The notes under the pieces: generated by a model
What the model saw: only the letters and a program-made list of their open reading frames with translations
Database searches by the model: none
What the model was told of the DNA's origin: nothing
DNA from: Gimesia chilikensis
GTDB lineage: Bacteria; Planctomycetota; Planctomycetia; Planctomycetales; Planctomycetaceae
Length of the DNA stretch: 64,000 nt
Direction of reading: 5' to 3'
Assembly: GCF_007744075.1 (NCBI RefSeq)
Contig: NZ_CP036266.1
Coordinates: 2,713,748-2,777,747 of the forward strand
Shown: in pieces, positions 40,002-48,995 of the stretch
Numbering within the stretch: position 1 is the first letter of the stretch
Layout of the letters: each line of letters opens with the position of its first letter
Translations under genes and position numbers: made by a program

Positions 40002-40628
40002 TCAGCCTCGCGCGATGTGTGCCTGGATCCAGGCGATAAGTTCGCGGGCGACCCTCGCTTTGGGGCCGGAATAGGTGGCGACGGTCTCCTGGCTTTGATC
40101 GATGACTTCCACAAAGTTGTCTGTAGAGCCGATTGCGCTCACGCCGTTCAGGACGATCGCATCACATTTCTTGCTGTAGAGTTTACGGACCGCGTTGAAT
40201 CGGGCGTCCTGTGATTCCAGGGCAAAGCCCATCACCCAGCGATCTCCTTTTTGAGTCCCCAGTTCAGCAAGAACATCAATGGTTTCTACCAGTTCCAGCG
40301 TGATTGCTTCTCCGGTTTTGGCGATTTTTCCGGGTTTGCGGGCTTTGATACGATAGTCGCAGACCGCGGCGGTGCCGATCACACCATCACAGTCTTTGAA
40401 GAGTTGTTCGCACTGGGAGTACATCTCATCGGTTGTCTCGACCTGATACAGCTCACAGCCTTCGGGTGCGGGGATGGTGACCGGTCCTGAAACCAGGGCG
40501 ACTTCATGACCTGCCTCCAAGGCAGCCCGGGCCAGTTCGTATCCCATCTGTCCGCTGCTGGCATTCGAAAGATAGCGGACGTCGTCCAGATATTCGCGAG
40601 TAGGACCTGCTGTGATGAGAATTCGCAT
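40002..40628 (-). CDS. coaB: Phosphopantothenate-cysteine ligase (stand-alone CoaB)
   Basis: A 208-residue CoaB, which joins cysteine to 4'-phosphopantothenate in coenzyme A synthesis. LITAGPTREYLDDVRYLSNASSGQMGYELA at its start holds the nucleotide-binding and dimer signature of the domain, and GTAAVCDYR, KPGKIAKTG and VMGFALES follow. In most bacteria CoaB is fused behind CoaC in one protein; here it is a separate gene 49 nt downstream of coaC. Confidence 0.92.
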   Translation of the reverse strand: MRILITAGPTREYLDDVRYLSNASSGQMGYELARAALEAGHEVALVSGPVTIPAPEGCELYQVETTDEMYSQCEQLFKDCDGVIGTAAVCDYRIKARKPGKIAKTGEAITLELVETIDVLAELGTQKGDRWVMGFALESQDARFNAVRKLYSKKCDAIVLNGVSAIGSTDNFVEVIDQSQETVATYSGPKARVARELIAWIQAHIARG

Positions 40629-40677
40629 GGAGATGGTTCGTATTCAGGGAGCTGCAGCCTGGCCTGGCTGACCAAAC

Positions 40678-41217
40678 TCAGCCGAGTATTTCCTCTATCT
40701 GTTTTAAGATATCCGCGGGCTCTGCCATGCGTCCTTTGCCGACGATCCCACAACTCAGCCAGCCTTCGCCGGGGTCGACAATCTGGATTCCGTCTTCTCG
40801 GAGCTGGGCTAAATTCCGTTGTACGGAAGGCTTGGCCCACATATCGGCATTCATCGCGGGGGCCAGCAGAATGGGGGCAGTGCAGGTGAGGGTCAAAGTG
40901 GAGAGCAGATCGTCGGCGAAACCATGCGCAATTTGTGCGATGACATTGGCAGTCGCAGGGGCGATTACAAACAGTTCGGCCCGTCGGGCCAGACCGATGT
41001 GCTCGCCCTGAAAATGCTCCTGAGGCGTAAAGCTGCCCTGGTAAACAGGGCGTCCTGTGAGTGCTTCAAACGTGGTGGGACCAATAAACTTCTGGGCCGC
41101 CTGTGTCATGACAACACTGACGGCGGCCCCTTTCTGGACCAGTTTACTGGTGAGATCGGCCGTTTTGTAAGCGGCGATCCCTCCCGAGACACCAATAAGA
41201 ATTTCCCGCCCCTGCAT
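40678..41217 (-). CDS. coaC: Phosphopantothenoylcysteine decarboxylase (stand-alone CoaC)
   Basis: A 179-residue flavoprotein of the HFCD family that decarboxylates phosphopantothenoylcysteine. The active-site His73 is in [18 protein letters not shown] covers 120-127 with Asn122/123, and Cys156 is in [14 protein letters not shown]. UbiX-type flavin enzymes are related, but PAMN and the C-terminal Cys motif mark CoaC. It lies 37 nt behind rpoZ and just before coaB, in the order gmk-rpoZ-coaC-coaB. Confidence 0.94.
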   Translation of the reverse strand: MQGREILIGVSGGIAAYKTADLTSKLVQKGAAVSVVMTQAAQKFIGPTTFEALTGRPVYQGSFTPQEHFQGEHIGLARRAELFVIAPATANVIAQIAHGFADDLLSTLTLTCTAPILLAPAMNADMWAKPSVQRNLAQLREDGIQIVDPGEGWLSCGIVGKGRMAEPADILKQIEEILG

Positions 41218-41254
41218 GATTAGAATCCTGTCAGGAATCGTTCTGGTCTAAGAA

Positions 41255-41533
41255 TTAGACCAGATCTTCGAGAGTCGGGCCAGCGTCGTCGTACTCGAGT
41301 TCTTCGAGTGGGCTGCCATCATCGTTGATAGCGACTTCGCCTGACTGGTCGAGGTAGATTTTATCTTCCATGATTTCTTTAACCACGATTTCCATGTGGT
41401 TCTTGGTCTGCATTTCCACCAGGGGACGTGCACCCCGATTGAGGGCTACAATCCGTTTTTGAATCAATGAAGACAGTTTGAAACGACCGCCGACTTTGTT
41501 GACGATTTCTTCTTCTTTAAATTCTTCCAGCAT
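41255..41533 (-). CDS. rpoZ: RNA polymerase omega subunit
   Basis: A 92-residue protein with the omega fold: [20 protein letters not shown] matches the conserved helix region that binds beta'. It helps to assemble RNA polymerase. The C-terminal part is acidic and ends in EDLV. The ATG region overlaps the 3' end of gmk by 17 nt in another frame, which points to translational coupling. gmk-rpoZ pairing is common in bacteria and supports the call. Confidence 0.88.
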   Translation of the reverse strand: MLEEFKEEEIVNKVGGRFKLSSLIQKRIVALNRGARPLVEMQTKNHMEIVVKEIMEDKIYLDQSGEVAINDDGSPLEELEYDDAGPTLEDLV

Positions 41534-42131
41534 TAAGTTCTTGCTCCCGTTGTTTCAGGATGGTGCCGATTTCAGCAACGGCTCGATCCAGTTCGTCATT
41601 GATAATGACATGATTATAGTGTTCGGCCAGTTCGAGTTCCTTGCGGATGGTCTCCAGCCGTTTTTCGATGACTTCTTCCGACTCGGTGCCTCGACTCCGG
41701 ATGCGTTTTTCGTATTCTTCATCGGAGGAGGTTCTGACAAAGAGTGTGATCGTCTGCGGAAACTGCTCTTTAAGCTTCAGTGTGCCCTGAACATCGATTT
41801 CCAGAAAAGGCCAGCCCCCTTCCTGTTCGGCGCGAGCTACCTCTGATTTTAACGTTCCGTACCAGTATCCCAACCCATGTACCTGCTCACATTCGAGGAA
41901 TTCGTCATTTTTCTGACGTTCTTCGAACTCTTCCTGAGTCAGGAAATAGTAGTCTTCGCCGTCAACTTCCCCTTTGCGGCGGGGGCGGGTCGTGGCGGAG
42001 ATTGCCTTGATCAGTTTGACTGGAGACTCCTGCATCAACCGGTTCACGATCGTGGTTTTGCCACTGGCTGTGGGGCCGGAAAGGACCACGATCGGTGTAT
42101 CTGGATGAAGATTGTCAGAGGATGCGGACAC
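41517..42131 (-). CDS. gmk: Guanylate kinase
   Basis: A 204-residue kinase that converts GMP to GDP. The P-loop is GPTASGKTT (with Ala where Gly or Ser is common), followed by [21 protein letters not shown], the GMP-binding stretch, and ERLRxR-like [19 protein letters not shown]. Length is normal for the family. It starts the run gmk-rpoZ-coaC-coaB; yicC lies 67 nt upstream on the same strand. Confidence 0.95.
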   Translation of the reverse strand: MSASSDNLHPDTPIVVLSGPTASGKTTIVNRLMQESPVKLIKAISATTRPRRKGEVDGEDYYFLTQEEFEERQKNDEFLECEQVHGLGYWYGTLKSEVARAEQEGGWPFLEIDVQGTLKLKEQFPQTITLFVRTSSDEEYEKRIRSRGTESEEVIEKRLETIRKELELAEHYNHVIINDELDRAVAEIGTILKQREQELNAGRI

Positions 42132-42198
42132 GTCTGCTGGCTCCGGGATTCAGGAGATTGTTCTGAAGGTTTCAGGTCTGAAGAATAGTATACCGGTT

Positions 42199-43083
42199 TT
42201 ATTCTACGTTCTGGACGTTTTCTCTGATTTTTTCAACGGCCAGTTTCATCTCGATCACAGCGTGTGAAATTTCCACATCATTGGCTTTGGAGCCGATCGT
42301 ATTGATTTCGCGAAACATTTCCTGAACCAGAAACTCGAGTTTTTTCCCTTGCGAGGTATCACTGTTCAGAATGGTGTCAAATTGCTCCAGGTGGCAGGTG
42401 AGTCGGCTGATCTCTTCGTTGATATCACAGCGGTCGGCAAACAGGCTTACTTCCCGGATCATGCTGTCCGGATCCAGTTCGACTTCCTGATCTTTGAGTA
42501 AATCGGTCAATCGCTGATGCAGGCGGTCGCGATAGCTGGTGACGACCTGAGGCGCTTTCTGTTTGACCGTTTCCAGTTGTTCGCCGATCGTCTTGTTGCT
42601 GGACTGCAGGTCTGCCTGGGCAGATTCACCTTCTTTCTGACGAAACTCGGTCAGTTCGATAAGAGCCCCTTTGATGGCCTCTTCGATCAGGGGCCAGTCC
42701 GATTCGGGAGTGTGTGTACGTGAATCATTATCGATTACGGCGCCAGGCAGAGTGAGTAGTCTGTCGAGACTGTCTGGCAGGGGAAGATGGCATTCCTCTG
42801 TCAGCTTTTTGAGCTGCTCCCAGTACTGCTGGACTACCTGATCGTCGAGCAGATAGACGCTTTTACGGTTCAGGTGATCGATTCGCAACGTCAGATTCAC
42901 AGTGCCTCGCGTAATGGCACTGCGTAACAGTTTTTCGATCTGGCTGCCCAGCTTGGCATAGAAGTCGGGGTAGCGGGTCGAAATTTTCAGGTATCGATTA
43001 TTGACAGTTCGTATTTCAGCCTGGACCGACAGGCGGTCATTTTCGGCGGTCGAACTTCCAAAACCAGTCATGCCCAGCAGCAC
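42199..43083 (-). CDS. YicC-family endoribonuclease
   Basis: A 294-residue protein of the YicC/YloC family. It begins MLLGMTGFGSS, has EIRTVNNRYLKISTRYP, and ends with FLVQEMFREINTIGSKAND, the C-terminal block of the family. E. coli YicC is an endoribonuclease that affects small RNA stability. The start is probably GTG at 43083 with AGAG 6 nt upstream; the ATG at 43071 has a poorer site. yicC next to gmk is a frequent arrangement. Confidence 0.92.
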   Translation of the reverse strand: MLLGMTGFGSSTAENDRLSVQAEIRTVNNRYLKISTRYPDFYAKLGSQIEKLLRSAITRGTVNLTLRIDHLNRKSVYLLDDQVVQQYWEQLKKLTEECHLPLPDSLDRLLTLPGAVIDNDSRTHTPESDWPLIEEAIKGALIELTEFRQKEGESAQADLQSSNKTIGEQLETVKQKAPQVVTSYRDRLHQRLTDLLKDQEVELDPDSMIREVSLFADRCDINEEISRLTCHLEQFDTILNSDTSQGKKLEFLVQEMFREINTIGSKANDVEISHAVIEMKLAVEKIRENVQNVE

Positions 43084-43150
43084 AACGCACTCTTTTCTGA
43101 AATACAGGAATCAATGAGGTTACAGGAAACAGTTTCAGATCACTGAAGAA

Positions 43151-43744
43151 CTATTCCGACTTAGGCTCTGTGGCAGGCTTTCCTGTTTCAGCAGGTGTTT
43201 CCGGTTTCTTCTCGGGGGCCGGTTTGGTTTCAGCAGGCTTGGCAGAATCCGTTTTGGGTTCTGACTTGGTTGCTTCCTCAGCGGGCTTGGCAGCTTTATC
43301 AGCAGCAGGCTTTGGTTCCGCATCAGGTTTAGCTGGTGCTTCCGGAATGTTGGTATTGAATTCCGACTTGGCATCTTCCTCAGCGGTAGCGGCTTCTGCG
43401 TCTTTTTCGGTCTTGTCGTTATTGACCATTTCTGGATCTTCCGGGGTCACAGCGGCGCCACCTTTGTATTTGCTGTTAGAGCTGGCGCGGGTGACGATCC
43501 CTGACACACCGGAAAGAATTACCCAGATGACTGCCATCACAATGGTGATTTTAGTGAAGACATCGCCGGCTTTAGTACCCAGGGCGCTCTGGCCGCCTGC
43601 ACCACCGAAGGCTCCTGCCAGTCCACCGCCGCGACCCTTCTGCAGCAGGATGATGATGATCAGCATGACTCCGAAGAACATCAGCAGTGTCATCAAGAGG
43701 GTTGCAGGATCCGTGATGGCATCCAGAAAAGAAGCAAGAATCAT
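43151..43744 (-). CDS. secG: Protein-export subunit SecG with long C-terminal tail
   Basis: A 197-residue SecG. The first 80 residues are standard: two membrane helices ([20 protein letters not shown] and [19 protein letters not shown]) around [13 protein letters not shown]. SecG is usually 75-110 residues; here a tail of about 110 residues is low in complexity, rich in Ala, Pro, Lys and Glu ([20 protein letters not shown]). SecG assists SecYEG and SecA. It lies downstream of tpiA (154 nt), a classic pairing. Confidence 0.92.
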   Translation of the reverse strand: MILASFLDAITDPATLLMTLLMFFGVMLIIIILLQKGRGGGLAGAFGGAGGQSALGTKAGDVFTKITIVMAVIWVILSGVSGIVTRASSNSKYKGGAAVTPEDPEMVNNDKTEKDAEAATAEEDAKSEFNTNIPEAPAKPDAEPKPAADKAAKPAEEATKSEPKTDSAKPAETKPAPEKKPETPAETGKPATEPKSE

Positions 43745-43898
43745 TGTTTCATCCTAGGGGTAATAATGTCCTGTGAACGTATTTATACAGACCGGCTGTC
43801 GCTCAGACAGATTCGCTGAATCATACAGTAATCGAATACGATCTGTAAATCGTATCTATAGCTTGAGCTGCAGCGAATTCGAATAAAATGGCCTGTTT

Positions 43899-44672
43899 TC
43901 AGCTGGCGGCCAGTCCTGCGGCAGCCTGAATGATGGGAATGAACAGCTCTGGTTTGAGGCTGGCTCCCCCCACGAGGGCACCATCGACGTTTTCCTGCGA
44001 GAGCAGTTCCTGGGCGTTGTCCGGTTTGACACTGCCGCCATACAGAATGCGTGTCGCATCTGCGATTTCAGCAGAATACTTGTCTTTCAGCCAGTTACGC
44101 AGGTACTGATGTGCTGCTTCTGCCTGGTCGGGAGTGGCGGTCAGGCCGGTTCCAATCGCCCAGACCGGTTCGTAGGCAATCACGATCTGATCGAAAGCTG
44201 AAGCATCGACTCCGTCGAGTCCACCGGTCATCTGAGTGTCGAGGACGGCTTCTGTCTGATCGGCTTCCCGCTCGCTCTGCAGTTCACCAACGCACAGAAT
44301 CACCTGCAGACCGGAGGCCAGGGCTTTTTTTACCTTGAGATTAATGTCCGCGTCGGTTTCTTTGAGAATGTGGCGGCGTTCGCTATGTCCCAGAATCACA
44401 GAGCGACAGCCGATATCCGTCAGCATTTCGGTTGCTGTTTCACCCGTAAAAGCGCCGGGAGCTTCGTGGTAGCAGTTCTGGGCCCCAAAACCGACACCCG
44501 AGCCGTTAACAACATCGCCGATCGAAGTCAGGTAAGGGAAGGGGGGGCAGACTAGTACTTCAACACCTGGATTTTCAGCAGGAACTTCTGCGACCAGTGC
44601 CTGAGCCAGCTGAGTACCCGATTCTCTGGTGGTGTTCATTTTCCAGTTACCGGCAACGAGATAACGACGCAT
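43899..44672 (-). CDS. tpiA: Triosephosphate isomerase
   Basis: A 257-residue glycolytic enzyme that interconverts dihydroxyacetone phosphate and glyceraldehyde 3-phosphate. It begins [14 protein letters not shown] (catalytic Lys), has VILGHSERR with the catalytic His, [11 protein letters not shown] with the catalytic Glu, and [11 protein letters not shown] for phosphate binding. Length is normal. A 17-nt near-perfect palindrome, AACCCGTC-A-GACGGGTT (44728-44744), lies 56 nt before the ATG on this strand. Confidence 0.98.
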   Translation of the reverse strand: MRRYLVAGNWKMNTTRESGTQLAQALVAEVPAENPGVEVLVCPPFPYLTSIGDVVNGSGVGFGAQNCYHEAPGAFTGETATEMLTDIGCRSVILGHSERRHILKETDADINLKVKKALASGLQVILCVGELQSEREADQTEAVLDTQMTGGLDGVDASAFDQIVIAYEPVWAIGTGLTATPDQAEAAHQYLRNWLKDKYSAEIADATRILYGGSVKPDNAQELLSQENVDGALVGGASLKPELFIPIIQAAAGLAAS

Positions 44673-44956
44673 GATAGATCCTGTATATTATCTAAAAATA
44701 GTGGGTTGAGGCTCGACTCAGAATCGGAACCCGTCAGACGGGTTTTGCGGGCAGATCGGAGCGAGAAATCAGTCGAATGCAAATGAAAGCTGGAATGCGA
44801 ACAATACCAGCTTCCTCGGTGTGCTGGATAAGGTATTGAGTCCGGGCGACTGATTCAAGGAATCTCGCGCAAAATCCTGAAATGCAGCCTGTTTTGGCAG
44901 AATAATGCCGTTAAAAGGACGCTGCTGAGGCTCAATCACTTATTCCGGGGTCCGAT

Positions 44957-46120
44957 TTACTCCAGAATGCCACTTCTGGGGTAGGAGCCCATGGTTTCGA
45001 GTCGCACAACCTTCTTGGATAAATCATTCAGCGTACGCTTGATATGGGGTTCTTCCACGTGACCTTCAAAATCAATGAAGAACAGGTAACCTGGCTCTTC
45101 ACCACGCAGGGGGAAGGATTCGATCCAGGTCAGATTGATTTTGTTTTTCTTAAAGATCTGCAGGGTGTCTGCCAGAGAACCGGCTTTGTGGGCAATCTGG
45201 ACCAGAATCGCAGTACGGTCTTTACCCGTTGGTTCACAGACCTCTTCACCAATCACAGCGAAACGGGTCACATTGTTGGCGTTGTCTTCGATCCCTTCCA
45301 CGATGATCTGCAGATCGTATTCGACCGATGCCTGGTGGCTGGCGACCGCTGCGGCACCGGGCTTGGTGGCAGCCAGCTGGGCTGCGGTCGAGGTGCTGGT
45401 CACTTCGTGCAGGTGGGCCTGTGGCATGTTTCGGGAGAGCCATTCACGGCACTGCGAGAGGGCCTGAGGTTTGCTGTAGATTTCCGTGATTTCACTGCGT
45501 TCGCAGCGTGCCAGCAGATTATGGTGTACTGCAATCAGGACTTCACCGCAGATCCGCAGCGGAAGGCGGGTGAACATGTCCAGGGTATCAACGACGCGGC
45601 CGTCGGTGCTGTTTTCAATGGGGACAACGCCGAATTCGGTGTTCCCGCGATTGACCTCTTCAAATACAGATCCGATGGTGTTGACCGGCACCATGTCGGC
45701 CTCTTCGCCGAAACGTTCCAGGGCTGCCAGGTGCGTGTAGCTGTAAGCGGGGCCCAGGTAGGCGACGCGTTGCGGGTGTATCTGTCGACGGGCGGAACTG
45801 AGGATCTGCCGGAAGACGCCGCGGATGGACGCATTGGTCATGGGGCCGGGGGCATTGAGTTTTTCGATGGTCTCGCGAAGCTCTTCATCCGATTTGGGAT
45901 CGAACATGGCCTTGCGCGGTTCCGGATCGGATTTGATCTGTTTGACCGTCATTGAGCAGCGTTTGTTGACCAGCTTGATGATTTCGCGATCGATCTTTTT
46001 TAACTCAGACTGGATCGATGCGGGGCTGCTTTTGCTGGTCTTGCGAACAACTTTTTTCTGTGGAGCTGACTTCGGTTTAGTCACGGAAGCTCGCTTTTTC
46101 ACCGCTTTTTTCTTGGCCAT
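44957..46120 (-). CDS. pheA: Chorismate mutase/prephenate dehydratase (P-protein)
   Basis: A 387-residue enzyme of phenylalanine synthesis. After a Lys-rich start (about 1-35) it has a chorismate mutase-like helix domain (about 35-115), the dehydratase domain ([39 protein letters not shown]) and a C-terminal ACT domain ([20 protein letters not shown]). In the mutase domain FDPKSDEEL replaces the usual D-P-x-R-E, so an active-site Arg is missing. The ACT motif ESRP is ESFP here. The dehydratase part looks intact. Confidence 0.9.
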   Translation of the reverse strand: MAKKKAVKKRASVTKPKSAPQKKVVRKTSKSSPASIQSELKKIDREIIKLVNKRCSMTVKQIKSDPEPRKAMFDPKSDEELRETIEKLNAPGPMTNASIRGVFRQILSSARRQIHPQRVAYLGPAYSYTHLAALERFGEEADMVPVNTIGSVFEEVNRGNTEFGVVPIENSTDGRVVDTLDMFTRLPLRICGEVLIAVHHNLLARCERSEITEIYSKPQALSQCREWLSRNMPQAHLHEVTSTSTAAQLAATKPGAAAVASHQASVEYDLQIIVEGIEDNANNVTRFAVIGEEVCEPTGKDRTAILVQIAHKAGSLADTLQIFKKNKINLTWIESFPLRGEEPGYLFFIDFEGHVEEPHIKRTLNDLSKKVVRLETMGSYPRSGILE

Positions 46121-46242
46121 CGGAATCTTTCAGGATGTGAGTCTCGTTTCTGTCTCTCAGAAAATGAACCGCAGCCAGATCACAGCCTTCCTGGATGTGT
46201 GGTCGATGCTCACTGCCAGTTTCACTATGGAATTTCAATCCC

Positions 46243-46276
46243 TTAAGAATTTCTTAACTCGGGGTTTCTCCCGAGT
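46243..46276. repeat. Palindrome and hairpin upstream of pheA
   Basis: TTAAGAA-T-TTCTTAA (46243-46257) is a perfect 15-nt inverted repeat. It overlaps ACTCGGG (46257-46263), which pairs with CCCGAGT (46270-46276). They lie about 125-155 nt upstream of the pheA start on the minus strand. Possible operator or leader hairpin. Confidence 0.45.
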
Positions 46277-46492
46277 GCCTTCCTTGAAAAGACTATCTAA
46301 GGATTTGTAAAATAATCAGTTAGATAGATCGAGGCAGGCACACGTGAAGGACGTTTTGTCCATTGCTTGAGCAGAGGACAGAGTAGTCTTCAATTGTTCT
46401 AGTTTGTACCGCCGTATCTGGGGACTGTCAAGCGGTTGGGCCTTGCGTGTGAACTGTTTAGCCCGTATTTCAGCGGTCCGGCATCAGAGACT

Positions 46493-46511
46493 GCCAAAAT
46501 GTCATTTTGGC
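46493..46511. promoter_or_regulatory. 19-nt inverted repeat, candidate enhancer site for dnaK
   Basis: GCCAAAATG-T-CATTTTGGC is a perfect 9-bp inverted repeat around one base. It lies about 170 bp upstream of the predicted sigma54 start (46674), the usual place for an enhancer-binding protein. Confidence 0.5.
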
Positions 46512-46647
46512 TGTGGCGGGCTTGACTCGGGGGTGGTGTCAATATGGCAGTGTTGCTGCCTGTCTGCTAGATTTTCAGTAAGTGTGACGTCCTGTAAGGT
46601 TATTCATATAAATATCTTACGTTAAACGCTCTTTGTCGGGGATCTGT

Positions 46648-46663
46648 TGGCACGGTCCTTGCA
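46648..46663 (+). promoter_or_regulatory. Sigma54 (-24/-12) promoter upstream of dnaK
   Basis: TTGGCAC-GGTCC-TTGCA matches TGGCAC-N5-TTGC exactly. GG (46649-46650) and GC (46661-46662) are 10 bp apart as required. The predicted start is near 46674, 135 nt before the dnaK ATG. A site of this length is rarely found by chance. Confidence 0.78.
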
Positions 46664-46808
46664 TACAGTGTCAACTGTCCCGTAATTGGGCTGAATTAAA
46701 TCAAAATGGAAAACAAGCCCTGATCGATGTTTCATTTACGGCCATTATGAGGGGCTTTGAATCAGTCATCGATCTGCAATCTCGATATAGAAAGAGGGGA
46801 AACTCAAA

Positions 46809-48719
46809 ATGTCGTCTCAAGGTGAAAAAATCATCGGAATCGATTTGGGAACCACCAACTCAGTGGTTTCAGTAATGGAGGGCGGGGAAGCCAAAGTGAT
46901 CCCGAACCTCGAAGGGAACCGGATTACTCCCAGTGTTGTTGCTTTCACCGATAAAGGCGAGACACTGGTCGGCGAACCAGCCAAACGTCAGGCTGTGACC
47001 AACCCCAAGAACACCGTTTACTCAGTAAAACGGTTTATGGGACGTCGTCACAACGAAGTTCAGAACGAAGAAAAGATCGTGCCTTACACGATCGTTGGTG
47101 GTCCGGAAGACTATGTGAAAATTGAAGCGGGCAGCAAGACTCTCACACCTCCCGAAATTTCCGCATCAATTCTGCGGAAACTGAAGGAAGCTGCTGAAAG
47201 CTACCTGGGACACAAAGTCAATAAGGCTGTTGTGACCGTGCCGGCTTACTTTAACGACGCACAGCGTCAGGCAACCAAAGACGCTGGTCAGATTTCAGGT
47301 CTGGAAGTATCGCGTATTATCAACGAGCCGACCGCAGCTGCTCTGGCTTACGGTCTGGAAAAGAAGAATGATGAAAAGATCGTCGTCTTCGACTTCGGTG
47401 GTGGTACGTTTGACGTTTCCGTTCTGGAAGTCGGTGACGAAGTGATCGAAACCCTGAGCACCAACGGCGATGGTCACCTGGGTGGTGACGACTTCGACGA
47501 AGAACTGATCAACTACATTGCTGATCAGTTTAAGAAAGATCAGGGAATTGACCTCCGCAGTGATCCAATGGCGTTGCAGCGTCTGCGTGAAGCAGCTGAA
47601 AAAGCGAAGAAAGAGCTGTCATCTTCTCAGACGACCGACATCAACCTGCCGTTCATCACAGCCGACAGCAGTGGTGCGAAGCACCTGCAGCTGGCGATTA
47701 CTCGTGCGGAATTCGAAAAACTGATCGATCCACTGGTCGAGCGGTGCCGCAATCCGGTCGAGCAGGCGTTGAAAGACGCCGGACTGGATCCGAGTGCCAT
47801 CGATGAAGTGGTACTGGTTGGTGGTTCCACACGTGTTCCCAAGGTTCAGGAATTCGTTAAGAAGATCTTTGGCAAAGAGCCTCACAAGGGTGTGAATCCC
47901 GATGAAGTGGTTTCAATTGGAGCCGCGATTCAAGGGGGGATCATTGCCGGTGATGTACAGGACGTTGTTCTGCTGGACGTGACACCGCTGTCGCTCGGTA
48001 TCGAAACCGAAGGGGGCGTCATGACCAAACTCGTCGAACGTAACACAACAATTCCGGTTACCAAGGATCAGGTCTTCTCGACTGCTGCCGATAACCAGAC
48101 TGCTGTGACTGTTCGGGTGTTCCAGGGAGAACGCCAGATGGCCAACGATAACCGGCTGCTGGGTCAGTTTAATCTGGAAGAACTTCCTCCGGCTCCGCGT
48201 GGGGTACCGCAGATCAAAGTGGTCTTCGATATCGATGTTAACGGGATCTTGAATGTTTCCGCTAAGGATGTGGCGACCGGAAAAGAGACCTCAGTTCGGA
48301 TCGAGCAGTCCAGCGGGCTGTCGGAAACCGAAATTGAAGATATGAAAAAGCAGGCGGAAGCACACGCCGATGAAGACAAGAAGAAGAAGGAACTGGCCGA
48401 GGCCAAGAACAATGGAACTCGTCTGGTTTACGAAGTCGAGAAGCTGCTCAAAGAGCATGCTGAGAAAATCGATGATTCTTCGAAGTCTGCCATCGAAGCT
48501 TCTGTGAAGAAGGTGAATGATGCTGTCGAGAAAGAAGATGTGGCAGCCATCAATTCCGCCTGTGAAGAATTGCAGCAGGCAACTCACGCCTTTACCGAGC
48601 AGATGTATAAAGCCAGCGAAGCCGCTGGTGGCGAAGGGGCTGCTCCCGAAGGTGGTGAGAGCTCGGCTGCTGCAGAAGACGAAGATGTAATCGATGCAGA
48701 ATTCGAAAAGAAGGACTGA
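46809..48719 (+). CDS. dnaK: Chaperone DnaK (Hsp70)
   Basis: A 636-residue Hsp70 that binds exposed hydrophobic segments in an ATP-controlled cycle. It has [19 protein letters not shown] at the N-terminus, [32 protein letters not shown], and the [19 protein letters not shown] start of the substrate domain. The C-terminal lid ends in an acidic tail ([14 protein letters not shown]). AGGGG lies about 8 nt before the ATG. dnaJ and grpE are not adjacent; clpB, with which DnaK works in disaggregation, follows. Confidence 0.98.
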   Translation: MSSQGEKIIGIDLGTTNSVVSVMEGGEAKVIPNLEGNRITPSVVAFTDKGETLVGEPAKRQAVTNPKNTVYSVKRFMGRRHNEVQNEEKIVPYTIVGGPEDYVKIEAGSKTLTPPEISASILRKLKEAAESYLGHKVNKAVVTVPAYFNDAQRQATKDAGQISGLEVSRIINEPTAAALAYGLEKKNDEKIVVFDFGGGTFDVSVLEVGDEVIETLSTNGDGHLGGDDFDEELINYIADQFKKDQGIDLRSDPMALQRLREAAEKAKKELSSSQTTDINLPFITADSSGAKHLQLAITRAEFEKLIDPLVERCRNPVEQALKDAGLDPSAIDEVVLVGGSTRVPKVQEFVKKIFGKEPHKGVNPDEVVSIGAAIQGGIIAGDVQDVVLLDVTPLSLGIETEGGVMTKLVERNTTIPVTKDQVFSTAADNQTAVTVRVFQGERQMANDNRLLGQFNLEELPPAPRGVPQIKVVFDIDVNGILNVSAKDVATGKETSVRIEQSSGLSETEIEDMKKQAEAHADEDKKKKELAEAKNNGTRLVYEVEKLLKEHAEKIDDSSKSAIEASVKKVNDAVEKEDVAAINSACEELQQATHAFTEQMYKASEAAGGEGAAPEGGESSAAAEDEDVIDAEFEKKD

Positions 48720-48756
48720 TCGAGTCTGAAGTCTTCGACTAAGAAGAACAGGGACA

Positions 48757-48782
48757 GGGGCTCAGCCGTCCGGCTGGGCCCC
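48757..48782 (+). terminator. Hairpin after dnaK, probable terminator
   Basis: GGGGCTCAGCC pairs with GGCTGGGCCCC (one G-U pair) around a 4-nt loop, 38 nt after the dnaK stop. No direct T run follows; ATTTTT appears about 20 nt later. Confidence 0.6.
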
Positions 48783-48917
48783 GGGCTCCCGAACAAGAGT
48801 ATTTTTAACGACGCGACCGACAATTCCTACCGACCTCGGATCAGGCTCAACTGATTTCCCACCTCTCCGGGCCTGGATCAAAACAATTAAAAATTTGAGT
48901 ATCTCAGCAGGCACTGC

Positions 48918-48945
48918 TTGCCGGCCGATTTTCTGATATGATAAT
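48918..48945 (+). promoter_or_regulatory. Possible housekeeping promoter for clpB
   Basis: TTGCCG (48918-48923) and GATAAT (48940-48945) are 16 bp apart. The predicted start near 48952 gives a 44-nt leader for clpB, so clpB may be expressed apart from dnaK. Confidence 0.4.
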
Positions 48946-48995
48946 CGATGCTGTTGAGTTGCTGCGCAGATGATAAATAGAATTGGAGAAGCATT

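Larger units (their letters stand above)
46121..46808. other. Long divergent regulatory region pheA/dnaK
   Basis: About 690 bp without a convincing gene. It holds, from pheA to dnaK: a 15-nt palindrome and a hairpin (46243-46276), a 19-nt perfect inverted repeat (46493-46511), a small GGCAG/CTGCC pair (46546-46560) and an exact sigma54 promoter (46648-46663). Confidence 0.65.

Noticed and set aside
44728-44744. AACCCGTC-A-GACGGGTT as a pheA terminator
   Set aside because: A near-perfect palindrome, but on the minus strand no T run follows; it may be an upstream element of tpiA or chance.
45044-45955. 303-codon open frame opposite pheA
   Set aside because: Shadow of PheA with no recognisable features.
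46633-46875. 80-codon open frame overlapping the dnaK start
   Set aside because: It covers the sigma54 promoter and runs into dnaK in another frame; no coding features.
48905-48925. AGGCACTGCTTGCC upstream of clpB as a sigma54 site
   Set aside because: The spacing is 2 bp too short; the TTGCCG/GATAAT pair is a better promoter candidate.
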